DNA of 64,000 nt from Halomarina rubra (GTDB lineage Archaea; Halobacteriota; Halobacteria; Halobacteriales; Haloarculaceae), in assembly GCF_023699475.1 (NCBI RefSeq), contig NZ_JALXFV010000002.1, positions 372,001 through 436,000 of the forward strand. Direction: 5' to 3'. Within the stretch, counting starts at the first letter, position 1. The number at the start of each line of letters is the position of its first letter. The notes under the pieces were generated by a model. That model did not search any database. It saw nothing but the letters and a program-made list of their open reading frames with translations, and had not been told where the DNA came from. Shown here piece after piece: positions 51,601 to 59,591 of this stretch. The translations under genes and the position numbers were made by a program.

Positions 51601-51908
51601 ACGGTCTGGCCGGCGAGACTCGTCCCGCCGCCGCGGGGGAGGACCGGAATCTTGCGTCTCGCACAGTAGCGCATCACCGCCGAGACGTCGTCGGTGTCTT
51701 CGGGGAAGACGACCCCGACCGGTGTCACCTCGTAGGCGGAGGCGTCGGTCGCGTACAGCGACCGCGAGTAGTCGTCGAAGCGGACCTCGCCGGCGACGAG
51801 CGATTCGAGGTCCTCGACGAGGCCCGGTCGGGCGGTGTCGCCCATCTCGTAGTCGTACGTCGCTCGCGGGTCGTCTGCCGGGTCCCCCGAGCGCTCCCCG
51901 AGTGCCAT
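48660..51908 (-). CDS. FAD-linked and 4Fe-4S dehydrogenase fusion (D-lactate/2-hydroxyacid dehydrogenase-like)
   Basis: 1082 residues from ATG at 51908. First, a PCMH-type FAD domain with RGGGTSLAGQTVNQAVVLDF and AIGGAVGNNSTGSHSLVYG. Next, the FAD-oxidase C-terminal domain, with GSVSGEHGDGRAR. Then iron-sulfur motifs CHGCGGCRGSQ and CIGCKGCSKDCPSGV, and finally two CCG-type domains, one with HGHCHQKS and SGCCGMAGSFGYE. This fuses GlcD-like and GlpC-like parts, suggesting oxidation of a 2-hydroxyacid with electrons passed to the membrane quinone pool. The last ~60 residues are low-complexity acidic. TATA-like TTTTTTATCC at ~-27. Confidence 0.9.
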   Translation of the reverse strand: MALGERSGDPADDPRATYDYEMGDTARPGLVEDLESLVAGEVRFDDYSRSLYATDASAYEVTPVGVVFPEDTDDVSAVMRYCARRKIPVLPRGGGTSLAGQTVNQAVVLDFTKHMDAVTNVSPGRRRATAQAGTILGELNRELASEDLKFAPDPAWADKSAIGGAVGNNSTGSHSLVYGKTDAYVESCEVVLADGHVTRFGETPVAELRERADPASDAWDDGPPSPLLPRIYAEVVRILDEEADEVERRFPDLKRNVSGYNFDVLVEEAREDGVVNLARLMAGSEGTLAIVTEVTVSLELVPETKAVALLTYDSLLDALSDVSPILDHDPAAVEVMDDVLLDLARDTPEFADVVGMLPEGTDSVLLVEFYADSDDEGRQLVADLVADRAAGVETEFAPSDGASETTATERYASTAMEAHDADTRATFWKMRKSGLPILLSRTTDEKHMSFIEDTAIPAENLPAYVEEFEEVLEDEGTFASYYAHAGPGVLHIRPLINTKTERGVESFHDIADAVTDLVVKYGGSVSGEHGDGRARTQWNRRLYGDRLWQAFGELKTAFDPEWLLNPGNVCGDHEMRRHLRFSPDYAFDAGFEPTLNWENDNGMQGMVELCHGCGGCRGSQEVTGGVMCPTYRAMDEEALSTRGRANALRGAMSGSLPADPTDDEFVEEVMDLCIGCKGCSKDCPSGVDMAKLKAEVEYEHHERHGVSLRDRLFTNVDSVNRLASTFAPLANTLKRLPGAGKLQEALFGIASERTLPGFATTSFEEWCANRTPTVSLDESYRGVLLFPDTYTNYNRPEVGKAAIEVLEAADIHVQVADAGPSGRAAHSKGRLDVARERAQAVVDDLAPRVREGWDIVVLEPSDAVMLQHDYLDLLRGHDVEHLAENTYGFAEYLDVHRIDERLPLAGTGSLTYHGHCHQKSTMRDHHAVGVLRRAGYEVDPVDSGCCGMAGSFGYEAEHYSMSRAIGDVLVGQVADSPGDRVVTPGASCRSQLESYDERPDHPAELLREAMAMWERGQDAPTPEGVDVVRTTDDEDDANAPAGATTDRPTGEWLDVVRTDDEESPGGRSSRPTTDRDSTGDDH

Positions 51909-52050
51909 ACGGTGTCCACCCCGTCCGGGGATAAAAAACCGCGTGCGGCCGGCGGAATCTGTCGGTCCGAGTGGGTCCGGTTGTCGCCACTGCGCGCTCA
52001 CTCCACCGACCAGAAGACTCACCCTCGGACTCGTCGTCGGGCAACGCACG

Positions 52051-52188
52051 ATGCTCCAGACGCTGGCCCTCGCCGTCGTCGCGTTCTTCCAGGCGGTCTA
52101 CGCGGTCGTCGACCTCGGCTACACACTGTATCGACGGTCCGCCGACGGGACCGACGAGCGCGACGAGTCGCGAGACGGCGGTGACTGA
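52051..52188 (+). CDS. 45-residue single-span membrane protein
   Basis: ATG at 52051. MLQTLALAVVAFFQAVYAVV gives one membrane helix, followed by a short cytosolic tail with DGTDERDESRDGGD. A longer start at 51943 would add a Cys/Arg-rich N-terminus unlike its neighbours and is rejected. Strand opposite to both flanking genes, in the gap between the FAD/Fe-S gene and the acyl-CoA dehydrogenase gene. Function unknown. Confidence 0.5.
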   Translation: MLQTLALAVVAFFQAVYAVVDLGYTLYRRSADGTDERDESRDGGD

Positions 52189-52206
52189 GCCGACTGGGGC
52201 GCTCCG

Positions 52207-54042
52207 TCAGTCGTCGGCCGGGGCAGACGCCGGTGTCGCCAGTTCATCGGGGTCGACGCCCGCGTACCGGACGATGGCGTCGAAGTGGTCGAGCGCCACC
52301 CGGTCGCCCGAGGAGATGCCCCGACCCTCCTCGCGACCGAACTGGCGCGACACGAACTCGTGGGCGACGAGCGCGCGCCGACCGTCGCCCGATTCGAGGT
52401 CCTCGGCGGCCATGTCGAGCAGTTCCGCGGCCGCGAACACGTCGTAGACGTAGTTCGCCAGCTCTTTCGCCTGTAACTGGGCGTACTCCTGGTCCTCGGT
52501 GGCGAGCGTCGCCATCCCGCTCTGGAGGTCGGCGAGTTCCTCGCGGACCGTCGCGGCGGTCTCCGAGAGCGCGTCGTGTTCGCTGGCCGCATCGAGGCGC
52601 TCCTCCACTGCGGGCACGAACACCTCGTGGCTGGCCTGCTTGGCGAGCACGCGCAGCACGTCCAGCGAGAGGATGTTCGAGGTGCCCTCCCAGATGGGGA
52701 GCACCTGTGCGTCCCGGAGCAGCCGTTCGGTCGTAAAGCCCGAGACGTAGCCGTTGCCACCCAGCACCTCGCAGGCGTAGGAGGCCGTGTCGACGGACTC
52801 GCGGGCCGTCCGGAGTTTGGCGATGGGGACGAGCAGACGCATGAGGCGGAACGCCTCCGAGTCGTGCGCGCTGTCGATGCCCTCCTCGCGGACCGCCTCG
52901 CGGTACTCGTCGAGCAGTCGCGACGCCGAGAAGACGAACGCGCTCGCGGCCTCGTAGTCGACGGCCATCTCCACGAGGTCCCGACGCATCAACGGGTACT
53001 GGTCGATGGTCTGGCCGAACGCCTCGCGGTCGGCGGCGTACACCTTCGATTCGAGCAGACAGCGTCCGACGATGCCGACGCTCGCGGCGGCGTTCGACAG
53101 CCGTTCGAAGTTGAGCATCTCGGTCATGTAGCGGAACCCCTGCTCGGGTTCGCCGACGAGGTAGCCCGTCGCGCCGCGCAGTTCGACCTCGCCAGTGGGG
53201 ACCGACAGCGTGCCGAGTTTGTCCTTCAACCGACGGTACAACTGGTCGTTGAGCCGCGTGTCGTCGCCCTCGCCGCGTGGGTCACCGTCCTCGCTGACGG
53301 TGTGCGGGACGACGAACAGCGAGAGACCCTTCGTCCCTTCGGGGGCGTCCTCGCGGCGGGCGAGCGCGAGCGTCCCCTCGGCGTCGATGTTCGAGCAGAA
53401 CCACTTCTCGCCGGTGAGTTCGTAGACGCCCTCCTCGTCCGTGGCGACGGCGACCGTCTCGTTCGCGCCGACGTCGCTGCCGCCCTGTTTCTCCGTCAGG
53501 AACATCGCGCCCTCGACGTACTCGTCCGGGTCGTCGCTGGTCAGCGCCTCGAAGTAGCGCTTCGTGCGTGGGTCGTCCCGGCCGAACCGGTCGAGGACGA
53601 TGGCCGCACCGACGGTCATCGACGCCGGGCAGACGAACCCCGGGTCGACGTACGAGAGGATGGCTTCGCCCGCGATGGCGTGCGTCAGGCCGAGCGGTTC
53701 GTCGCGGCCGTCGGGTGCGTGGAACACGTCGTGGGCCAACCCGAACTCGCAGTACGTCGCGAGTTCGGTGTCGGCGAGCGCGGGGTGGTACTCGACGTGG
53801 TTCTGCACCTCGCCCCAGTCGTCGTAGGTGTCGAGTTCCGGCGGGTGACGCTCGACGGCCTCGCTGTTGTCGACGATTCGGTGGCCGGTCTCCTCGCCCA
53901 GCCAGTCCAACCGCTCGGCGGCCCACTCGAACTCCGCCTCGGGGTAGGCGCGCTCGACGACGCGCTGGAGGGTGCGGTCGAGCGCCCAGTAGTTGCAGTC
54001 ACGCCCGCTGTCGAGCGTCCCGTAGTCGATGGGGTCGTCCAT
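52207..54042 (-). CDS. Acyl-CoA dehydrogenase family protein
   Basis: 611 residues from ATG at 54042. The middle part has MFLTEKQGGSDVGAN and GEKWFCSNIDAEGTLALAR, the FAD-binding core. Later, MLNFERLSNAAASVGIVGRC, YEVLGGNGYVSGF (in the form CEVLGGNGYVSG) and IWEGTSNILSLDVLR follow. The large size and the last feature fit the AidB-like group, extra helical C-terminal domain included, rather than the ~380-residue chain-length-specific enzymes. It may oxidise an acyl-CoA or, like AidB, act in another role. TATA-like GGAGTTATGTC at ~-27. Confidence 0.88.
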   Translation of the reverse strand: MDDPIDYGTLDSGRDCNYWALDRTLQRVVERAYPEAEFEWAAERLDWLGEETGHRIVDNSEAVERHPPELDTYDDWGEVQNHVEYHPALADTELATYCEFGLAHDVFHAPDGRDEPLGLTHAIAGEAILSYVDPGFVCPASMTVGAAIVLDRFGRDDPRTKRYFEALTSDDPDEYVEGAMFLTEKQGGSDVGANETVAVATDEEGVYELTGEKWFCSNIDAEGTLALARREDAPEGTKGLSLFVVPHTVSEDGDPRGEGDDTRLNDQLYRRLKDKLGTLSVPTGEVELRGATGYLVGEPEQGFRYMTEMLNFERLSNAAASVGIVGRCLLESKVYAADREAFGQTIDQYPLMRRDLVEMAVDYEAASAFVFSASRLLDEYREAVREEGIDSAHDSEAFRLMRLLVPIAKLRTARESVDTASYACEVLGGNGYVSGFTTERLLRDAQVLPIWEGTSNILSLDVLRVLAKQASHEVFVPAVEERLDAASEHDALSETAATVREELADLQSGMATLATEDQEYAQLQAKELANYVYDVFAAAELLDMAAEDLESGDGRRALVAHEFVSRQFGREEGRGISSGDRVALDHFDAIVRYAGVDPDELATPASAPADD

Positions 54043-54221
54043 GTCCGAGGGTGACGGAGCGACGACATAACTCCTGTGGGGTGGTACCACGTCGGCGCAG
54101 ACGGACCCACAGCCCAGCGGCGTGCAGGCCGCTCACGGGCGTTTCGTCGAAAGAAGGACCGGCGCGGATGACAGACGAGTCGGTCGGGTGCCGGTCGTGG
54201 TGTCCGGAGTCGGCGGGCGGT

Positions 54222-54410
54222 TCAGTCGTCGGTCTCGACGGTGGCGGCCTCCGGTGCGTTCGTGCGGACGCTGTGGATACCGTTGCGGGCGTCGCTCTCG
54301 TTGACGTAGCCCTCGCCGGAGTCGGCGATGATGTTGCCGTTGTCGTGGACGAGTCTCCAGCGGTACTTTCCTGCCGCGTCTTCGTACAGTTCGAATGTCG
54401 CGTGGGACAC
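54222..54410 (-). CDS. DUF1508 (YegP-like) small protein
   Basis: 62 residues from GTG at 54410. The start SHATFELYEDAAGKYRWRL, then HDNGNIIADSGEGY, NESDARNGIHSVR and an acidic end fit one copy of the YegP/DUF1508 repeat. Bacterial YegP carries two tandem copies, so this single-repeat protein should dimerise. A close haloarchaeal homologue (HVO_2922 in Haloferax) is known to be a homodimer, from memory. An ATG at 54412 is out of frame. Function unknown. Confidence 0.85.
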   Translation of the reverse strand: MSHATFELYEDAAGKYRWRLVHDNGNIIADSGEGYVNESDARNGIHSVRTNAPEAATVETDD

Positions 54411-54625
54411 ATTCGTGACGACGGTCGCCGGTCGTAAAATACCGCCACAGCGTGCGAGTCGATAGTCTGTCTGTCGATAACGTCGAGCCCACAGACGAGT
54501 TTATGCGCTCGGCCGACCAACTGGAGTCCACGACCGAATCGACTCGTCTCCAGCCACGGCACCACGTCGCTCGCGGCTCGGACCGGCCGCGAACGGCCCC
54601 GACGCCCGGTTCGGCCGGAGACCTC

Positions 54626-55699
54626 ATGCACCCCGTATCCTCGACGACAGACGACCGCCCCGACGGGTCGCCCCGGCCCGACGCCATCCGCGCACAGCAC
54701 GTCTCGGTGACGTACGCCTCGGGCACCGAGGCGGTGAAGGACGTCTCGCTCACCGTCCCCGAAGGCGAGTTCTTCGGCTTTCTCGGGCCCAACGGTGCGG
54801 GAAAGACGACCACCATCAAGGCGCTCGTCACGCTGCTCGACCCGACCGGCGGGACCGTCACCGTCAACGGGTTCGACGTACGCCGGGACCGCCGCGCGCT
54901 CCGGGCCTCCGTCGGCTACATGGCCCAGGAGACGAGCGTCGACCTCGAACTCACCGCTCGGGAGAACATCCGGTTCGCCTGTGAGGCGTACGGCGTCCCG
55001 CGGGCCGAACGCGCCGCCCGAATCGACGAACTGCTCGACCTCGTCGACCTCGCGGCGGTAGCCGACGACCAGGCCAAGACCTACTCCGGCGGGATGAAGA
55101 AACGGCTCGACGTCGCCACCGCGTTGGTCCACCGCCCGCCGCTCGTCTTCCTCGACGAACCGACCACGGGGCTGGACCCGAAGGCGCGCAACCGCCTCTG
55201 GGAGTACTTCCGGGAGATAAACGACGCGGGGACGACGGTGTTCCTCACCACGCAGTACCTCGAAGAGGCCGACCAACTGTGCGACCGTCTCGCCGTCATC
55301 GACGACGGACACATCGTCGCCGAAGGCACCCCCGCCGAACTCAAAGCGCGCGTCGGCGGCGACGTCCTCGACGTCGACCTCATCGACGACGACGAGTCGA
55401 GCCGCGACCGCGCCGTACGCGTCGTCCGCGAGTCGGGCCTGCTCGACGGCGAGGGGTCCGTCTCCCGGACCGAGACCGGTGTGAGCGTCACGTCCCTGCA
55501 CGCCCGGCGGGTCGGGACCGACCTGCTCGTCGCCCTTCGCGACGCCGGCGTCGCCGTCGAAGGGTTCGAGGTCCACTCGCCGACGCTCGACGACGTGTTC
55601 CTCGCCATCACGGGCACTCCGGCGAGCGAGCGCGCCACGAGCGCGGACGGCGAATCCGAGCCGAGTGAGGGGCCGACCGACCAGAAGGTGGGCCGATGA
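54626..55699 (+). CDS. DrrA-type ABC transporter ATPase
   Basis: 357 residues from ATG at 54626. Walker A GPNGAGKT, signature YSGGMKKRLD, Walker B LVFLDEPTTGLDP and H-loop LTTQYLEEADQL. The C-terminal region EGTPAELKARVGGDVLDVDL followed by a LDDVFLAITG-type end is typical of ABC-2 exporters (DrrA/NodI). The gene overlaps the permease by ATGA. Earlier in-frame starts add an Arg/Pro-rich N-terminus; 54626 is the most likely but is not fixed by a TATA box. Confidence 0.88.
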   Translation: MHPVSSTTDDRPDGSPRPDAIRAQHVSVTYASGTEAVKDVSLTVPEGEFFGFLGPNGAGKTTTIKALVTLLDPTGGTVTVNGFDVRRDRRALRASVGYMAQETSVDLELTARENIRFACEAYGVPRAERAARIDELLDLVDLAAVADDQAKTYSGGMKKRLDVATALVHRPPLVFLDEPTTGLDPKARNRLWEYFREINDAGTTVFLTTQYLEEADQLCDRLAVIDDGHIVAEGTPAELKARVGGDVLDVDLIDDDESSRDRAVRVVRESGLLDGEGSVSRTETGVSVTSLHARRVGTDLLVALRDAGVAVEGFEVHSPTLDDVFLAITGTPASERATSADGESEPSEGPTDQKVGR

Positions 55700-56568
55700 G
55701 CGGCGACACGCCGGCCCGGACCGCGACGGCCGAGGACCCGCAGTACCCCGAGCCGACCGTCGGGACCGTCGAGCCGCCGCGGTCGACGTCCTACCTCGCG
55801 GAGGTGTGGGTGAACTTCAAGCGGTGGAACCTGAAGGCACTGCGCAACCCGTTCATCGTCGTCGGAAGCGTCGTCCAGCCCGTCGTGTTCCTCCTGCTGT
55901 TCTCGGAGGTGTTCGGCGGCGTCGTCGGCGCGGCCATCGGGGACGCCGCGGGCGTCGACTACCTGACGTACCTCGTCCCGGCTATCGTCGTCCAGGTGGC
56001 GCTCATCGCCGCCTCGTCGTCGGGTATCGGGCTGGTCAACGACATCGAGAACGGCATGTTCGAGAAGGTGCTGGTGACGCCGATGCGTCGCTCGGCGGTG
56101 TTCCTCGGCAAGACGCTCTCGGAGATGATCCGCGTCGTCGTCCAGGGGGCGCTCATCGTCGTCCTCGGCGTCCTCCTCGGGGCGACCGTCGAGACGGGGG
56201 TGCTCGGTGCGGTGGCGATGCTCGGCGTCGCCGTCCTGTTCAGCCTCTGGTTCACGGCGTTCTCGAACGTCCTCGCGCTCGTGACGCGCGACCAGGAGTC
56301 GACCATCATCGGCGCGAACCTGCTGACGTTCCCGCTGCTGTTCGTCTCCTCGGCGTTCCTGCCCATCGAGGCACTCCCCGGGTGGATGCAGGTCGTCGCG
56401 CGACTCAACCCCATCACCTACGGTGTGGACGCCACGCGCACGCTGATGCTGGAGGGGTGGGACTGGGCCGCGCTCGCCCCCGATTTGGCGGTGCTCGTCG
56501 CCCTCGACGTCGTCCTCGGGACCGTCGCGGTGGTCATGCTGTCGCGGGCCTCCTCGGCGAGGGTCTGA
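55696..56568 (+). CDS. ABC-2 type exporter permease (DrrB-like)
   Basis: 290 residues, starting in the ATGA overlap. A cytosolic N-terminus leads to six membrane spans, from NPFIVVGSVVQPVVFLLLF to VALDVVLGTVAVVML. The conserved ABC-2 segments GIGLVNDIENGMFEKVLVTPMRRSAVFLGK and the loop FLPIEALPGWMQVVARLNPITYGVDATR are present. Together with the upstream ATPase it forms a simple exporter, substrate unknown (drugs, lipids or polysaccharides in the family). Confidence 0.88.
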   Translation: MSGDTPARTATAEDPQYPEPTVGTVEPPRSTSYLAEVWVNFKRWNLKALRNPFIVVGSVVQPVVFLLLFSEVFGGVVGAAIGDAAGVDYLTYLVPAIVVQVALIAASSSGIGLVNDIENGMFEKVLVTPMRRSAVFLGKTLSEMIRVVVQGALIVVLGVLLGATVETGVLGAVAMLGVAVLFSLWFTAFSNVLALVTRDQESTIIGANLLTFPLLFVSSAFLPIEALPGWMQVVARLNPITYGVDATRTLMLEGWDWAALAPDLAVLVALDVVLGTVAVVMLSRASSARV

Positions 56569-56628
56569 GTTCGGCCGGCCCCGACCTGCCGCTGTCTCCC
56601 TTATCTCCTCGCACGACCAACCTGTCTC

Positions 56629-57507
56629 ATGAGTGACGACACCAGCCTAGCGAGTCGCGTGGCCGACGAGAGCGTCGAGACCGGCACGGTCCACACGAAC
56701 GGCATCGAGACGTACTACGAGCGACGGGGCGACGGGCCGCCCGTCGTGTTCGTCCACGCGATGGCGACGAGCACGGCGCTGTGGACGGCCCAAGCGACGG
56801 CGCTCGCAGACGAGTTCACGACCGTCGTCTATGACGTCCGGGGTCACGGCCACACTGGCGGCTCCGACCACGAATCGTACTCGATGGCCCTCTACGCCGA
56901 GGACCTCGACGCCCTGCTCGACGCGTTGGCTATCGAGCGACCCGTCCTCTGTGGGTTATCGATGGGCGGTGCCATCGCACAGGTGTACGCCGCCCGCCAC
57001 CCCGAGCGGGTCGCCGGTGTGGTGCTCGCCGACACGTTCACCGCCGCGCCGTTGCCCCGTTCCAGCCGGCTCGTCTTCTCGACGTACCGGGTGCTGGGTC
57101 GGCTGGACCGATTCGTCCGGTACACGACGCTGAACCGGGCGCAGTTGTGGGTCGGACGGACGTTCGCCCCCGGCGTCGAGGGCGACGGCGTCACCATCCA
57201 GCGGGTGATGGAGGACGCACCGACGATTCCTCACGACGAGTTCCGGAAGATTATCGAGTCGGTCGCCGACTTTCCGGACAGCGACTTCGACGCGTCGGCC
57301 ATCACCGTCCCGACGCTCGTACTCCACGGCGAAAACCTCCCGGGGGCCATCCAGGTGATGACCGACCGACTGCTCGACCGACTGGTGAACGCGCCCGTCG
57401 AGACGGCCGTCGTCCCCGGCGGCGGCCACGCCTCGAACGTCGACAACCCGGCGTTCTTCACCGAGCGCGTCCGCGAGTTCGCCGCCGAGCGGTTCGTCGA
57501 GGCGTGA
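56629..57507 (+). CDS. Alpha/beta-fold hydrolase
   Basis: 292 residues. The oxyanion-hole region is VVFVHAMATSTALW, the nucleophile elbow GLSMGGAIAQVYAARH (Ser), the acid near TVPTLVLHGENLPGA and the His in VPGGGHASNVDNPAFF. All triad positions are present. The family covers esterases, lipases and dehalogenases; the substrate cannot be given. TATA-like CCTTATCTC ~27 bases upstream. It is downstream of the exporter genes by 61 bases but has its own promoter. Confidence 0.87.
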   Translation: MSDDTSLASRVADESVETGTVHTNGIETYYERRGDGPPVVFVHAMATSTALWTAQATALADEFTTVVYDVRGHGHTGGSDHESYSMALYAEDLDALLDALAIERPVLCGLSMGGAIAQVYAARHPERVAGVVLADTFTAAPLPRSSRLVFSTYRVLGRLDRFVRYTTLNRAQLWVGRTFAPGVEGDGVTIQRVMEDAPTIPHDEFRKIIESVADFPDSDFDASAITVPTLVLHGENLPGAIQVMTDRLLDRLVNAPVETAVVPGGGHASNVDNPAFFTERVREFAAERFVEA

Positions 57508-57535
57508 CCCGGCGGTCGTCGCGGGGTTACTGCGA

Positions 57536-58081
57536 CTAGCGGCGTTCGTAGGTGACGAACGCGAACCCCTCGCGCTCGTCGCGTTCGACCTCGACGAAGG
57601 CGTCGCGGTCCCAGTCGGGGAAGCGCGTGTCGCCCTCGTGGGCGTCGGTGAGTTCCGTCAGGACGAGTCGGTCGGCGTCCGCGAGGAACTGCTCGTACAC
57701 CGTCGCACCGCCCACGACGTACACCGTCTCGACGTCGCGCGCTCGGGCGTCGGCGGTCGCCGTCTCCAGCGCCATCTCGACGCTCCCGACCTCGACGACG
57801 TGCGTGTCATCGTCGCCGCCGTCCTCCGCGTCGACACCACTCGTGGTGAGGACGACGCTGGTGCGGTTCGGGAGCGGGCCGCCGATGTCCGCGGCGATGG
57901 ACTCGTAGGTCAGCCGCCCCATCACGACGGGGTGGCCCGACGTCGTCTCCTTGAAGTGCGCGAGGTCCTCGGGGAGGTGCCACGGCATCCCGCCGTCGCG
58001 CCCGATGACGCCGTTGGCGGCGACCGCGGCGACCAGCGTGATGCGAGCCGTCGTCCGGGTGGTGTCGTCGGTCACGGTCAC
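57536..58081 (-). CDS. folA: Dihydrofolate reductase
   Basis: 181 residues from GTG at 58081, in a GTGA overlap with the thyA stop; a second GTG at 58075 would shorten it by two residues. The fold markers are LVAAVAANGVIGRDGGMPWHLPEDLAHFKETT and VVMGRLTYESIA, with VYVVGGATVYEQFL near the C-terminus and an acidic mid-loop. It reduces the dihydrofolate that ThyA makes. Halophilic DHFR genes (hdr) have this pairing. Cytoplasmic. Confidence 0.92.
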   Translation of the reverse strand: MTVTDDTTRTTARITLVAAVAANGVIGRDGGMPWHLPEDLAHFKETTSGHPVVMGRLTYESIAADIGGPLPNRTSVVLTTSGVDAEDGGDDDTHVVEVGSVEMALETATADARARDVETVYVVGGATVYEQFLADADRLVLTELTDAHEGDTRFPDWDRDAFVEVERDEREGFAFVTYERR

Positions 58082-59085
58082 TCGGCGACGGCGAACCGGA
58101 TGCCCTCGGCCGGGTCGTAGTCGTGGAGCGTGACGTCCTCGAACGTCAACTCGTCGAGGGGCACGTCCGCGACCTCGACGCGCGGTCGCTCGCGTGGCTC
58201 GCGCGAGAGCTGTGTGAGCAGACCGGGGACGTGGTCGTAGCGTTCGCGACCCTCCTGCTCGGCGGGTGCGGCGTCTTCGAGCCACCCGCGGACGGCCTCG
58301 TACTCGCTGCGGTCCGCGACGTTCGCGAGCCGTGACTGGAGTTCGGGGAGGTTGTCGTCGTACCACGCGCCGCGCTCGCCCTCGCCGCAGTAGACGTGTG
58401 CGTCGACGACGCTGTGACTGAACTCGCCGACCTCGAAGCCGGTGCGCTGGGCGACGGCGTGGGTGAGGATGGAGTAACACGCGACGTTGAACGGCACGCC
58501 GAGCGCGACGTCGCCCGAACGCTGGGTGAGGTGGCAGTTCAGCCGGTCACCCTGGACGTTGAAGACGAACGTGTAGTGACACGGGGGGAGCGTCGAGACG
58601 GCCGCGTTCGCGGGGTGCCAGGCGTTGACGACCATCCGCCGCGAGTGAGGGTTCTCACGGAGCGTGTCGAGCACGTACTGGAGTTGGTCGAACGTCCGCC
58701 CGCCCTCGTCGTCGCGGGTCCAGCGCTGGGTGTCGTCGGGCCAGGACTCGCCGTCCAGCCCGGACTCGGGGACGGGGTAGCGCCGCCAGAACCGTCCGTA
58801 GGCGGTGTCGAGGCGGCCCTCCTCGTCGGCCCAGGCGTCCCAGATGCCGGTCTCCTCGCGCAGCGTGCGGATGTGCTCCTCACCCGAGAGGTACCAGAGC
58901 AGTTCGTGGACCAGCGAGTTCCAGCGGAAGTCCGAGAGCTGTTTCGTGGTCAACAGTGGGAACCCCTCCTGGAGGTCGACGTGGTAGTGCTGGCCGAACG
59001 CGGAGACGGTGTCCACGCCCGTCCGGTTGGGTTTGTACCCCCCGGTTTCGAGGACGCGACGGACGAGGTCGAGGTAGGCGTGCAT
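58078..59085 (-). CDS. thyA: Thymidylate synthase
   Basis: 335 residues; converts dUMP to dTMP with methylene-tetrahydrofolate. The active Cys lies in LPPCHYTFVFNVQGDRLNC, followed by TQRSGDVALGVPFNVACYS. The N-terminal GGYKPNRTGVDTVSAFGQ and FPLLTTKQLSDFRWNSLVHELLWYLSG are standard. It is longer than the bacterial ~264 residues because of an acidic insert around residue 100 and an extended middle (SWPDDTQRWTRDDEGG). Upstream of folA on the same strand and overlapping it. TATA-like TTGATTAGA at ~-27. Confidence 0.94.
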   Translation of the reverse strand: MHAYLDLVRRVLETGGYKPNRTGVDTVSAFGQHYHVDLQEGFPLLTTKQLSDFRWNSLVHELLWYLSGEEHIRTLREETGIWDAWADEEGRLDTAYGRFWRRYPVPESGLDGESWPDDTQRWTRDDEGGRTFDQLQYVLDTLRENPHSRRMVVNAWHPANAAVSTLPPCHYTFVFNVQGDRLNCHLTQRSGDVALGVPFNVACYSILTHAVAQRTGFEVGEFSHSVVDAHVYCGEGERGAWYDDNLPELQSRLANVADRSEYEAVRGWLEDAAPAEQEGRERYDHVPGLLTQLSREPRERPRVEVADVPLDELTFEDVTLHDYDPAEGIRFAVAE

Positions 59086-59187
59086 CGGTCGTTGTGGGGT
59101 GTCGGGAGGGGCGTCTAATCAATGTTCATCTCGACGTGGCAGCGGCCGGGCCGACGTTGATACTCCGACCGGGAGACCGTCGTGACG

Positions 59188-59538
59188 ATGGAGTACGAGA
59201 CGGCGGGTGTCGACGAGGTGCGGTCGGTCGTCGAGGACGACGACGGCGAGATGTGGCCCCTCCGTGGCCTGCTCGGCTGTGACAGACTGAGCCTCACGGT
59301 GGTCGAACTCGCCCCCGGCGGTCGCGGCGTCGAGTACCGCCACTCCGGCGGTGACACCGAGACGGTCTACCTCGCCGTCGAGGGGACGTTGGACATCGAC
59401 TGCACGCGTCGCTCGGGCACCGTCGAGACCATCACGCTCGACACGTTCGAGGCCGCCCGGCTTCCGCCCGACCAGTCGCGCCAACTCGTCAACCGTGGCG
59501 ACGACCACGTCAGGGTCGTCGTCGCCAGCACTGTGTGA
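59188..59538 (+). CDS. Cupin-fold small protein
   Basis: 116 residues from ATG at 59188. The core reads LTVVELAPGGRGVEYRHSGGDTETVYLAVEGTLDI (cupin motif 1, with a His and Glu) and later LDTFEAARLPPDQSRQLVNRGDDHVRVVV (motif 2). The motif 1 is GxEYRHxGGDTETVYxxxEG. Metal ligands are incomplete, so it may be a binding rather than catalytic cupin. TATA-like CGTTGATACTCC ~27 bases upstream supports 59188 over the GTG at 59182. Confidence 0.8.
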   Translation: MEYETAGVDEVRSVVEDDDGEMWPLRGLLGCDRLSLTVVELAPGGRGVEYRHSGGDTETVYLAVEGTLDIDCTRRSGTVETITLDTFEAARLPPDQSRQLVNRGDDHVRVVVASTV

Positions 59539-59591
59539 CCCACGCGGGCCGAACGCTCTTGGCGCTGAGGCGTCTCCTCTGACGATACCAG

